Source: Coraliomargarita sp965656715 | GTDB lineage: Bacteria > Verrucomicrobiota > Verrucomicrobiia > Opitutales > Coraliomargaritaceae | DNA length: 64,000 nt | Assembly: GCA_965656715.1 (NCBI GenBank) | Contig: CBFHLR010000010.1 | Coordinates: 1-64,000 of the forward strand | Direction of reading: 5' to 3' | Shown here: positions 36,057-44,461 of the stretch, in pieces | Position numbering within the stretch: the first letter of the stretch is position 1 | Layout: each line of letters starts with the position of its first letter | Program-made: the position numbers and the translations under genes | The notes under the pieces: generated by a model | Seen by the model: only the letters and a program-made list of their open reading frames with translations | Told to the model about the DNA's origin: nothing | The model's database searches: none

Positions 36057-36836
36057 CTACTTGCCTTCCTTGACCGAGCGCGCGTATTCCGCGACGGACT
36101 TGAAGAGCGAATCCGCAAACGAAGCAATGGTCACCAGCACCAGTTGCAGGTCGGAGTTGTCAAAGACCAGTGCCTCCCCCTCGCGGAAGACCTTGCGCTG
36201 ATCAACCAGCTTGCCCTTGGCAGGTTGCTGCGGCCCTTCGCCCGGGCTGAGGATTTCCACCGCCTTGAGCTCGATCACCAGCTCGCCAGAGTCGTCGACG
36301 TGCGGCTTCTGCACCACGCCACGGCTCTGCATGAGCGCCTGAATCGCAAATCCGAGTGATACTAAGGTATCTTCGAGTTCGCACATGATGCCGTAATCCT
36401 GCTCCAGACGGTTGAACTTCTGGTCGAGAGGAGCCGGCACAAAGCTTTGCTGTGATTCCTGAGCCGTCTTCTGCGCTTCAGGGTCCACATTTGAGTTCGC
36501 ATTGGTCGCCTTGACCAGCGCGAGGAAGAAGTGCGCGTTGTTCATCGCAGTCACCGCGAGATTCAGCGAATCGCCGATCACCTGACGCACGAGCAGGTCA
36601 CGGGCATAGGCCTGCATTTGCTCAAAGTTCTGGTGGCGCGGAGCCGCCGGCATGATCTTCGTGGCGTGCACGTGGGCATTATACGCCTCTTCAGTCGCCG
36701 CTTCACGAGACGCGAGATTGAAGGCCAACATATCAAAGTGACGCTGCATGCCCGCCATGAACTGCTGAGCGATTTGCTGCAAGTTGACTTGCTGTTGCTG
36801 TGGCTGACCTGGATTTGGCTGAGATTCGGATGACAT
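36057..36836 (-). CDS. Unknown cytoplasmic protein with Gln-rich N-terminus
   Basis: I do not recognise this 259-residue protein. From the ATG at 36836 it starts with a disordered stretch rich in Gln, Pro, Asn and Ser (about residues 1-20), followed by helices up to about residue 185 (NLQQIAQQFMAGMQRHFDML, YARDLLVRQVIGDSLNLAV, NRLEQDYGIMCELEDTLVSLG). The last 60 residues include LVIELKAVEILSPGEGPQQ. No signal peptide or membrane segment is visible. It stands alone between lipid genes. Confidence 0.75.
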   Translation of the reverse strand: MSSESQPNPGQPQQQQVNLQQIAQQFMAGMQRHFDMLAFNLASREAATEEAYNAHVHATKIMPAAPRHQNFEQMQAYARDLLVRQVIGDSLNLAVTAMNNAHFFLALVKATNANSNVDPEAQKTAQESQQSFVPAPLDQKFNRLEQDYGIMCELEDTLVSLGFAIQALMQSRGVVQKPHVDDSGELVIELKAVEILSPGEGPQQPAKGKLVDQRKVFREGEALVFDNSDLQLVLVTIASFADSLFKSVAEYARSVKEGK

Positions 36837-36938
36837 CAAATAAAGTGGTTGAAAGTGAAAGGCCCCCACTGAAAGGAATCCCGCCAGCGGCACAATCACC
36901 GATTCTGAGAAAATCGCCGCACTGGAATCTTCGCCCTC

Positions 36939-37004
36939 TTAATCCTACTCTTACTCTTAATCATAACCTCTACCAGAACGATGGAGTCAGAGTAGGATTA
37001 AGGG
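36939..37004. repeat. Hexameric GATTAN-type repeat, inverted
   Basis: CTTAATCCTACTCTTACTC on the left is inverted as GAGTCAGAGTAGGATTAAGG on the right, with an 18-base middle. It is the same kind of six-base-word element as 30022-30082 and lies before cls. Confidence 0.65.
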
Positions 37005-37059
37005 GCAAAACTCTTCTTAAAAGCTCGCCGCAGAAACGCTATTCGCCTATGTTGTCCGA

Positions 37060-38520
37060 ATGTGGCGCTGGTTTCGCGATTCAATCATCCTCCCCTTAAA
37101 TGACTGGGCGATGCAGATATTCGGCTTCTTGCTGACCAATATCTTCACCATCGCCGGTTTCATTCTCGCCCTGATCGTGATTCGCCGCGTGCTGGTCGAG
37201 AAACGCAGCCCGTCCAACTTCTTTGCCTGGTTCTTCGTGATCGTGCTCTTCCCGCCACTCGGGGTGCTACTCTACTTTATGTTTGGCGGCCGCAAAAGCC
37301 GCAAAGTCACCCGTAGTAAGAAAGCGATCTTCGACAAAGCCCGCTCCATCGCGCTCGACACTGACGAAGAGCAACAAGCGCACGACATTCTCGCTTACGA
37401 AGGTAACAGCGCCACCACCACGGGGAACCATACCGAACTCCTACATGACGGCGAAGTCGCCTTCGAAAGGCTCTGCCACGAAATCAACACAGCCGAGCAC
37501 ACCATTCACATTGCCACCTTTATTCTAAGTAATGACGAAACGGGGCGCACGATCGTCGACTTGCTCGAACAACGCGCCAGCGAGGGCATCACCGTGCGCC
37601 TGCTACTCGACTCACTTGGCAGTTGGAATTGCACGCGCAAAGCCCGCTACCGCATCCGCAAGGCTGGCGGTCAGGTCTCAATGTTCATTCCAGTGATCCC
37701 CTTTCAATCACGCGTCTCCACCAACCTGCGTAATCACCGCAAAATAGCGATCTTCGATAACTATAGAGCCATTACCGGCGGGCAAAACCTCGACCTCCGC
37801 TTCATGGGTGCCGAGCCCAGCCCAGAGCGCTTCACCGACTTCAGTCTCGTCACACAAGGACCCGCTGTTGCTCACCTGAACCGCATCTTCATTGCGGACT
37901 GGGCCTTCGCCAGCAAAGAGCCCGCCGACCGTTTCGTCAAAGAACTCAGCTACCACCCCGAGCCTGCAGGCAACCGCACCATCGAAATCATGGCCAGTGG
38001 CCCCGACGTGGAGAGCGACCCGCTGTGGGAACAGATCCTACGCATCATTCAAGAATTCCGCCAAAGCCTGACGATTATTACCCCCTACTTCATTCCCGAC
38101 GAAGTGCTACTGCGCTCGCTGATCGTCAAAGCCCACACAGGACGCCAGATTCGCCTCGTCCTACCACTCAAATCGAATCATCCGGTCACCGACATCGCCC
38201 GCTATCACTACCTGCGCCAACTCCACGAAGCCGGAGTCGAAATCCTCTTCTATACCCCGCGAATGCTGCACGCAAAGTTGATCCTCGCCGACGGCATGGT
38301 CGCACTCACGGGATCGGCCAACATCGACATGCGTTCTCTATTCGTGAACTTCGAAGTCGCGCAACTACACTATAGCCCTGGTGATATTCAGGCGCTGGAC
38401 AAATGGGCCACCGAGATCACCGGGAACTGCATCTCCTATCAAGAAGCCAGCAGCGATAAAGACATTATGCCTCATCGCACGATTGAAAGCATCGTGCACT
38501 TAATCACACCTCTGCTGTGA
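37060..38520 (+). CDS. cls: Cardiolipin synthase (phospholipase D family)
   Basis: Cls joins two phosphatidylglycerols into cardiolipin and glycerol. The 486-residue protein has two N-terminal membrane segments (about 20-75), then two phospholipase D catalytic modules with NHRKIAIFDNYRAITGGQN (HxK about residue 225) and MLHAKLILADGMVALTGSAN (HxK about residue 408). The C-terminal end lacks the usual Pro-rich end of E. coli ClsA but is of normal length. It is about 1.3 kb from pgsA. Confidence 0.93.
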   Translation: MWRWFRDSIILPLNDWAMQIFGFLLTNIFTIAGFILALIVIRRVLVEKRSPSNFFAWFFVIVLFPPLGVLLYFMFGGRKSRKVTRSKKAIFDKARSIALDTDEEQQAHDILAYEGNSATTTGNHTELLHDGEVAFERLCHEINTAEHTIHIATFILSNDETGRTIVDLLEQRASEGITVRLLLDSLGSWNCTRKARYRIRKAGGQVSMFIPVIPFQSRVSTNLRNHRKIAIFDNYRAITGGQNLDLRFMGAEPSPERFTDFSLVTQGPAVAHLNRIFIADWAFASKEPADRFVKELSYHPEPAGNRTIEIMASGPDVESDPLWEQILRIIQEFRQSLTIITPYFIPDEVLLRSLIVKAHTGRQIRLVLPLKSNHPVTDIARYHYLRQLHEAGVEILFYTPRMLHAKLILADGMVALTGSANIDMRSLFVNFEVAQLHYSPGDIQALDKWATEITGNCISYQEASSDKDIMPHRTIESIVHLITPLL

Positions 38521-38546
38521 GAGGTAGTATTCCAGCGAGATGAGCG

Positions 38547-38891
38547 TTAGACCTGCACAAAGACCTTATCACCGACCAACTTCACTTCGTAAGTGGTCAG
38601 GCAGGCCATTTCGCCCTCGCCGAGGAATTTGCCCGAGCGCAGTGAGAACGCCCGCTTATGCAGCGGACAGGCAATCTTCGGCTCACCGTTTTCGGTGCCG
38701 GTCAGCCCACGCGATAGCACCATCTGGTTCTCATGCGGGCAGCGGTTTTGCACCGCATACCATTCGTCGCCGTTAAAATTATACACCGCGATCTGCTGCT
38801 CACCGTGCTGAATGCAAATGCCGAGGCCTTCCGGAAAATCGCTGACGAGACCGGCTTCAATCCAAGTAGGTGTGTCCATTGTAGTTGTCAT
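38547..38891 (-). CDS. nirD: Nitrite reductase small subunit (Rieske type)
   Basis: NirD supports NirB in NADH-dependent reduction of nitrite to ammonium. The 114-residue protein has the Rieske ligands in NRCPHENQ and ACPLHKR, although NirD proteins in some bacteria lose the cluster, here both Cys-x-His pairs are kept. It lies 23 bases after nirB on the same strand, as a nirBD operon. No nitrate or nitrite transporter is adjacent. Confidence 0.92.
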   Translation of the reverse strand: MTTTMDTPTWIEAGLVSDFPEGLGICIQHGEQQIAVYNFNGDEWYAVQNRCPHENQMVLSRGLTGTENGEPKIACPLHKRAFSLRSGKFLGEGEMACLTTYEVKLVGDKVFVQV

Positions 38892-38914
38892 TAGCTTAAA
38901 GAGGTTCGTGGTTC

Positions 38915-41425
38915 TTATTTGGCAGGAACGAGGAGCGGCTTGATCTGAGTGCGCTCACGTGTGAATTTCACAGTTGGATCGTCGGAATCGCTGTTACCGA
39001 AGTGCTTGAAGAGCTTCACCTTCTCCTCATCTTCAATCGCGTCCTTCCACTCACAGTGGTAGGTATTCACCAAGTGCTGCATCTGCTGGTCAAGTTCCTC
39101 ACAGATACCAAGCTTATCGTCGACGATGACTTCACGAAGGTGATCCATGCCGCCTTCGAGCGACTCCACCCAAACAGAGGTGCGGGTCAACTTATCGGCC
39201 GTCTTGATGTAATACATCAGGAAACGGTCAATATACTTGGTGATGGTTTCCTCATCGAGATCGGTTGCAAACAAGTCCGCGTGACGTGGCTTCATACCGC
39301 CGTTACCACCGAGGTAAAGGTTGTAGCCCTTCTCGGTTGCGATCACGCCAAAGTCTTTGCTCTGAGCTTCCGCACATTCACGGGTGCAACCACTGACCGC
39401 AGACTTAATCTTATGCGGCGCACGGATACCTTTGTAGCGATTCTCCAAACGGATCGCGAGGCCCACACTGTCCTGCACACCGAAGCGGCACCAAGTCGAC
39501 CCCACACAGGACTTAATCGTGCGCAAGGCCTTACCATAGGCGTGGCCACTTTCAAAACCGGCATCGATCAACTTACGCCAGATTTCAGGCAAGTCGTTGA
39601 CCTTTGCACCAAAGAGATCGATACGCTGACCTCCTGTGATCTTCACGTAGAGGTCATATTCCTTGGCGACCGCACCGAGCACGATCAGCTTATCGGCAGT
39701 AATCTCACCCCCGGGAACGCGCGGCACCACCGAATAAGTGCCGTTCTTCTGGATATTCGCGAGGAAGCGGTCGTTGGAATCCTGCAACTTCACGTTCTCC
39801 TTAGAGATGACCTTGTCGTTGTGCACCGATGCGAGAATCGATGCGATTGCTGGCTTACAAATCTCACAGCCAGCCTCACCCTTGCCGTGAGTGCCAAGCA
39901 GCTCGTCGAAGGTCTTAATCCCAGATACCTTAACGATCTCGTAGAGTTCGGTGCGCGTGTAAGGGAAGTGCTCGCAAAGGTCGGTGTTCACCTCTTCACC
40001 AAGCTCAGAGAGCTGGTGGTTGAGCAACTTAGTCACCAGTGGCACACAGCCACCACAACCGGTGCCAGCCTTGGTCACGCTCTTGATGTCACCCAGAGTG
40101 CGCACGCCGTCGTCAACGATCGCGGAGCAAATCATGCCCTTGCTGACATTCTCACACGAGCAAATCGTAGCACTATCCGGCAAGGCAGCAGGCCCACCAC
40201 CAATTTCCTCAGAGCCGTCGCTCGCAGGCAGGATCAACTTCATCGGATCCTCTGGCAGCTCCATGTTGTTGAGTGTCATTTGCAGCAAGTTGCCGTAGGC
40301 TTCTGCATCCCCGATCAGAATACCACCCGTCAAATACTTGCCGTCCTCCGTCAGGATCAGGCGCTTATAGACGCCGCCATGTGGATCGGTAATCGTGATG
40401 TTCTTGTGCTCTCCCTTGGGCTCGATGTCACCAAAGCTGGCCACGTCGGTGCCGATCAACTTCAGCTTGGTCGACATATCCGCACCAGTGAAGCTCCCCT
40501 CGCCGCCCACCAACTGGGTCGCGACCGCATCTGCCATGGTGTAGCCCGGAGCCACCAGACCATAGATAAAGTTATTATAGAGCGCACATTCGCCAATCGC
40601 GTAAATATCCGGATCACTCGTGAGCAACTGGTCGTTGACCAGAATACCGCCGCGCTCCCCGACTTCGAGACCACAATCTCGAGCCAGATCATCGCGCGGA
40701 CGGATACCAGCAGAAACAATTATCATGTCCACATCCAGCTCACTACCGTCCTTGAACTCCATGCCAGCGACTGACTCGTCGCCCTTAATATTGGTCGTGG
40801 CCTTACTCAAGTGCACCTGAATGTCACGCCCCTCGATAATGTCCTTCAGGATCTCACCACCGGCTTCGTCCACTTGCCTCGCCATCAGACGCGGCGCAAA
40901 TTCAACTACGTGGGTTTCCATTCCCATGTCTTGAGCCGCCTTCGCAGCTTCCAGACCGAGCAAACCACCACCGATCACAGCCGCTTTGGTCGCGGATTTG
41001 CCATGTTCCATCATGCCCTCAAGGTCTTCGATGGTGCGATACACAAACACGCCCTTCTTATCGATGCCTGGCACCGGTGGCACGAACGGCAATGAGCCCG
41101 TCGCCATGATCACCTTGTCGTAGCTGACCTCCACGCCCTTCTCTGAGATCACTTTCTTCGCATCACGGTCAATTTTGACCGCCTTATCTTCCAAATGGAT
41201 GGTGATCCCGTTCTCTTCATACCACTTCAGTGGCTGGAGCGTCAGATCCTCAGCGGTCTTGCCAGAGAAATACTCGGAAAGGTGCACGCGGTCATAAGCC
41301 GGGCGCGGCTCTTCGCAGAAAGTAATGATATTGAACTGCTTATCGGTGTCTTTCTCGATCAATCGGGCGCAAAACTTGCAGCCGACCATGCCATTTCCGA
41401 TAACGACGATATTTTGAGTGCTCAT
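38915..41425 (-). CDS. nirB: NADH-dependent assimilatory nitrite reductase large subunit
   Basis: The 836-residue enzyme reduces nitrite to ammonium with NADH. The N-terminal half is a FAD/NAD-binding reductase (IVVIGNGMVGCKFC, ATGSLPFVPPVPG, AVIGGGLLGLEAA). Two BFD-like [2Fe-2S] units follow (ICSCENVSKGMI with GTGCGGC, and GCEICKP). The C-terminal siroheme/[4Fe-4S] sulfite-reductase-like half has CVGSTWCRFG and SGCTRECAE. It is co-transcribed with nirD. The long spacer upstream carries a REP-like pair. Confidence 0.96.
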   Translation of the reverse strand: MSTQNIVVIGNGMVGCKFCARLIEKDTDKQFNIITFCEEPRPAYDRVHLSEYFSGKTAEDLTLQPLKWYEENGITIHLEDKAVKIDRDAKKVISEKGVEVSYDKVIMATGSLPFVPPVPGIDKKGVFVYRTIEDLEGMMEHGKSATKAAVIGGGLLGLEAAKAAQDMGMETHVVEFAPRLMARQVDEAGGEILKDIIEGRDIQVHLSKATTNIKGDESVAGMEFKDGSELDVDMIIVSAGIRPRDDLARDCGLEVGERGGILVNDQLLTSDPDIYAIGECALYNNFIYGLVAPGYTMADAVATQLVGGEGSFTGADMSTKLKLIGTDVASFGDIEPKGEHKNITITDPHGGVYKRLILTEDGKYLTGGILIGDAEAYGNLLQMTLNNMELPEDPMKLILPASDGSEEIGGGPAALPDSATICSCENVSKGMICSAIVDDGVRTLGDIKSVTKAGTGCGGCVPLVTKLLNHQLSELGEEVNTDLCEHFPYTRTELYEIVKVSGIKTFDELLGTHGKGEAGCEICKPAIASILASVHNDKVISKENVKLQDSNDRFLANIQKNGTYSVVPRVPGGEITADKLIVLGAVAKEYDLYVKITGGQRIDLFGAKVNDLPEIWRKLIDAGFESGHAYGKALRTIKSCVGSTWCRFGVQDSVGLAIRLENRYKGIRAPHKIKSAVSGCTRECAEAQSKDFGVIATEKGYNLYLGGNGGMKPRHADLFATDLDEETITKYIDRFLMYYIKTADKLTRTSVWVESLEGGMDHLREVIVDDKLGICEELDQQMQHLVNTYHCEWKDAIEDEEKVKLFKHFGNSDSDDPTVKFTRERTQIKPLLVPAK

Positions 41426-41869
41426 GTGTCTAAGAGGGGTGTGTTCAAATGTGCGGCCAGATCAGCCAGTGATGAAAGGGTAAATAGCGAATCGCATGCC
41501 AACTCAATTCATAGAACACCGTTTTACATGAATTAAAGTTATACAAAACTTGCCATTCATTCATTTCCAGCACGCACTCGAGGCGTAAAACGCTGAAAAA
41601 CAGCAAGTAAATAAACGATCCGCCCACGAATAGGACAAATCCGCACAAATACAGGAATGCCCAAAACTCGTTAACTAATAACTTGGAGGGCATCGCTCCG
41701 TCGTTGCCATGCCAGAGCCTTCAAATGCGGCACTGACAGAGCAGTGCGCTCTAGTCGACTCCACCACACACATACCAAATCCGCTTCGTGAAATTCGCGA
41801 ACCCCATTCCAACGTCGCAAGCCCCGCGCCGCCAGTTGACACATTACTGAAGCGAAATTAGCGTAGGCT
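41426..41869. other. Intergenic region upstream of nirB, no supported gene
   Basis: This 444-base spacer separates the divergent nirB and SDR genes. It is AT-richer than its surroundings to about 41680 and holds a hairpin pair at 41685-41754. An open frame at 41445-41693 on the minus strand has one hydrophobic stretch but is not supported enough to call. No recognisable regulator-binding site could be assigned. Confidence 0.5.
41685..41754. repeat. REP-like inverted pair with GGAG head
   Basis: GGAG followed by GGCATCGCTCCGTCG forms a short hairpin, and at the other end CTAGAGCGCACTGCTCTGTC (minus strand) pairs as AGAGC/GCTCT. The heads are GGAG and CTAG rather than GTAG, so the assignment to the same broad class is tentative. 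Confidence 0.45.
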
Positions 41870-42826
41870 ATGCCAAAGCAGAAACCAATCGTCTTCGTCA
41901 CCGGAAGCAGCTCCGGAATCGGCTTGGCCTTGGTTCGCAAACTCGCCGCTCAAGCTGGAGCCTACCGCGTCGTCGCCAGCGCGCGCTCGGCGCACAAACT
42001 CGGCGAGGTTGGACTAAGAGAATCCGAACACCTCCGCTTCCAAACGATGGAGCTCACCAGCCCCGACTCCAGAGAAGCAGCTATCCAAGCTGTCGAGCAA
42101 CACTGGGGCGGCGTCGATATTTTAATCAACAACGCTGGCATCTCATACCGTTCGGTCGTCGAACACCTCAGCGAAGAAGACGTCAAACTACAGTTCCGCA
42201 CCAACCTCTTTGGCCCGCTCCACCTCGCCCGACTTTGCCTGCCGCACATGCGCCAGCAACGCAGCGGCCGCATCATCAATGTCTCTTCAGTCGGCGGCAT
42301 GATGGCGATGCCCACGATGGGACTCTATAGCTCCTCCAAATTCGCACTCGAAGGCATCTCCGAAGCACTTTACTATGAAATGAAGCCTTGGGGCGTGCAC
42401 GTCTCGCTCGTTCAACCGGGCTTCGTGCGCTCAAAATCCTTCAAAAACGTCTACATCAGCAGCGCCGCTAAAGACGCGGTCGAAGGCTCAAAAACCTACG
42501 CCAACTACTACTGGCACATGGGGCATTTCATTTCGCACTATATGAACAACGCACGCGCCACACCTGAACATATTGCTGATACGATTCTGCGCACCCTGCA
42601 GCGACGCAATCCACCTCTACGCATACCCGCCAGCCTCGACGCCCGCTTCTTTACCCTAATGAGCCGCCTCATGCCCCGCGCCCTCTACCACCGTATCCTC
42701 TACAAAAAGCTCCCCGGGATTCAGACCTGGGCCACCGGCGACCACCGCGCCCTCGAAGCCGCCGAAGACCTCGAAGAAATTTTACCCGCGAGCAGCACAG
42801 TCAGCACCAAGAGCAACCGGAAATAA
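41870..42826 (+). CDS. Short-chain dehydrogenase/reductase
   Basis: The 318-residue protein is a classical SDR: cofactor loop TGSSSGIG (residues 11-18), NNAG around 90, the catalytic Ser in SSVGGM and Tyr-x3-Lys in YSSSK (around 156-160). The last 120 residues hold a helical extension (NYYWHMGHFISHYMN, LHRILYKKL-type basic segment) often seen in membrane-associated SDRs that act on lipids or steroids. It is monocistronic; the substrate is unknown. Confidence 0.88.
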   Translation: MPKQKPIVFVTGSSSGIGLALVRKLAAQAGAYRVVASARSAHKLGEVGLRESEHLRFQTMELTSPDSREAAIQAVEQHWGGVDILINNAGISYRSVVEHLSEEDVKLQFRTNLFGPLHLARLCLPHMRQQRSGRIINVSSVGGMMAMPTMGLYSSSKFALEGISEALYYEMKPWGVHVSLVQPGFVRSKSFKNVYISSAAKDAVEGSKTYANYYWHMGHFISHYMNNARATPEHIADTILRTLQRRNPPLRIPASLDARFFTLMSRLMPRALYHRILYKKLPGIQTWATGDHRALEAAEDLEEILPASSTVSTKSNRK

Positions 42827-43030
42827 GAAACCACACTTCCTAACGTGGCTCATCGACAAAACATCCTGCATCCTGACTGAAATAGAATGACAGGAAGAGA
42901 GTCCAGCCCTGCGTTACATCACAATCTCATTTCTATTCGCCTTGGGAGTTCCCTGTATTTAACTCTGGATGAAACTAGGCGAGCAATCAGAAACTCAATA
43001 AATCCAAAGAGTCTGTGTATCTGTAGCAGA

Positions 43031-43939
43031 TCAGGCGTTAATACTACCAAGGACTAGCGCCCCAGCCATCGCAACAAGCACTCCGACCAGTGTAATGCGC
43101 GCCGCGCGGCTGCCGGGCTGCGGCTCTTTGAGCACATAAATGCTCACAAGCGCGTTAATAGCGACAGCCAGCTGAGAAATCGTAAAGCCTTTGCCGGTGC
43201 CGATGGCCTGCATCATCGCAAGTGCGCCGTAGTTGCCCATGGTCCATATCACACCACTGCCCAACACACGAACGCGATGCTCGGTCGCGTCAAGACGTAT
43301 CGAGGTGCGCGTCAAGGCGATCAAGGCAACACTCGCGGCAAACATGCCCACCGCCAGCGGAAAGGTGCCCAACCACATTGTGAAGCCCGGCACCTGGGCC
43401 ACCTTGAGCTGAATCGGGATGAAATAGGTCGCCCAGCCCACTCCGGCCCCGAGCGCACAGACATAGCCAAGCATCACCGCCCGTCCCCAGCCGGATGCGG
43501 AGCGCTCACCTCCGGCGAAGATAATCATTAGAATGCCAACGATGATTGTTATCAGTGCAAGGGCTGCGAATAAGTAGGTGCTGCTCGAAAGGCCTCGAAA
43601 CTCACCGAAGAGCAGGCAGCCCCAAATCAGTGCGACCACAATATTCAGCGGCGCCCAGACGCCGTAGGCCTTTGCCAACCCCAGACGATCTGCAGCCGCA
43701 AAAGCCACCCAACAACTAAGCGTCCAAATGCACCCGCCAATGAATAGAAACATAAAGGCGGGTAACGTTAAGCCCTCGAAGCCGACCACTGCGGCAACAC
43801 AGACAGAAAGCACCAGCACTGCAAGCGTCACATAGAAAGTGCGCACCAGTTGCCCCGCCATCGGGACATTTTGTGACGGCACTAACCACAGCCCCCAGCA
43901 CAATACGGTCACCAGCGCATAGCATATCCCCACTAGCAT
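43031..43939 (-). CDS. GRP-family (GlcU/RbsU-like) sugar transporter
   Basis: The 302-residue protein has about ten membrane segments and no signal peptide. The pattern MWLGTFPLAVGMF and KGFTISQLAVAINALVSIYVLKEP near the C-terminus matches the glucose/ribose porter (GRP) family of the drug/metabolite transporter superfamily, which imports sugars with protons. RhaT-type transporters are a related alternative. The substrate is unknown. It is monocistronic. Confidence 0.75.
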   Translation of the reverse strand: MLVGICYALVTVLCWGLWLVPSQNVPMAGQLVRTFYVTLAVLVLSVCVAAVVGFEGLTLPAFMFLFIGGCIWTLSCWVAFAAADRLGLAKAYGVWAPLNIVVALIWGCLLFGEFRGLSSSTYLFAALALITIIVGILMIIFAGGERSASGWGRAVMLGYVCALGAGVGWATYFIPIQLKVAQVPGFTMWLGTFPLAVGMFAASVALIALTRTSIRLDATEHRVRVLGSGVIWTMGNYGALAMMQAIGTGKGFTISQLAVAINALVSIYVLKEPQPGSRAARITLVGVLVAMAGALVLGSINA

Positions 43940-44065
43940 GCGCTTAATAGATGCGGGGATCTCAACCGCGCAAGTCTGGTAACAGAATTAAACACAGAGT
44001 CGCCGCCCTCGAGTAACTTCGCGTGTCTTCGAGCGCTTCGTGATTCAACCAGCCGAGCAAGCGCA

Positions 44066-44458
44066 CTAGCTCCAGTTGACCACGATCACCGACACCCAGC
44101 AGATCAGGCAATTCAACAAGCTAATGAAGACCGCTGCACTACCGAGGTCTTTGGCTCGTTTCGCCAGCGGTCGATTACTGAGAGAAATATCGTCCACGAC
44201 GGCTTCAATCGCTGAATTAAGCAGCTCAACGATCAGCACTAGCAAGACCGAGCAGACTAGGACCAGATGGTGCATCAATGGCACATTCAGCAAAAACGAA
44301 ACTGGGATCATCAAGGTGGCGAGCACCAGTTCCTGGCGGAACGCGGCCTCATGCTTGAATGCCGAAAGAATGCCATCCACGGAATAGAAGAACGCCTTAA
44401 AGACACGCTTGGCGCCTTTATTTTTATGAATCGAGGGGTCGATGTGGTCTGTGCTCAT
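44066..44458 (-). CDS. dgkA: Diacylglycerol kinase, prokaryotic DgkA family
   Basis: DgkA phosphorylates diacylglycerol or undecaprenol in the inner membrane. The 130-residue protein has three membrane segments and the family signature ELLNSAIEAVVDDIS with the catalytic Glu-Asn-Glu-Asp set, preceded by GILSAFKHEAAFRQE. It starts 3 bases after the ftsZ stop on the same strand, so it is probably the last gene of the dcw transcript. An undecaprenol kinase role would fit this cell wall context. Confidence 0.92.
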   Translation of the reverse strand: MSTDHIDPSIHKNKGAKRVFKAFFYSVDGILSAFKHEAAFRQELVLATLMIPVSFLLNVPLMHHLVLVCSVLLVLIVELLNSAIEAVVDDISLSNRPLAKRAKDLGSAAVFISLLNCLICWVSVIVVNWS

Positions 44459-44461
44459 GAC

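Noticed and set aside
39002..40774. 590-codon open frame antisense to nirB
   Set aside because: It lies fully inside nirB, whose domains and motifs are certain. High GC at third positions creates long antisense frames.
41445..41693. 82-codon minus-strand frame before nirB with one hydrophobic stretch
   Set aside because: Its start lies in a hairpin repeat, no ribosome binding site is visible, and the region is AT-rich, where hydrophobic frames arise by chance. It could be re-examined with comparative data.
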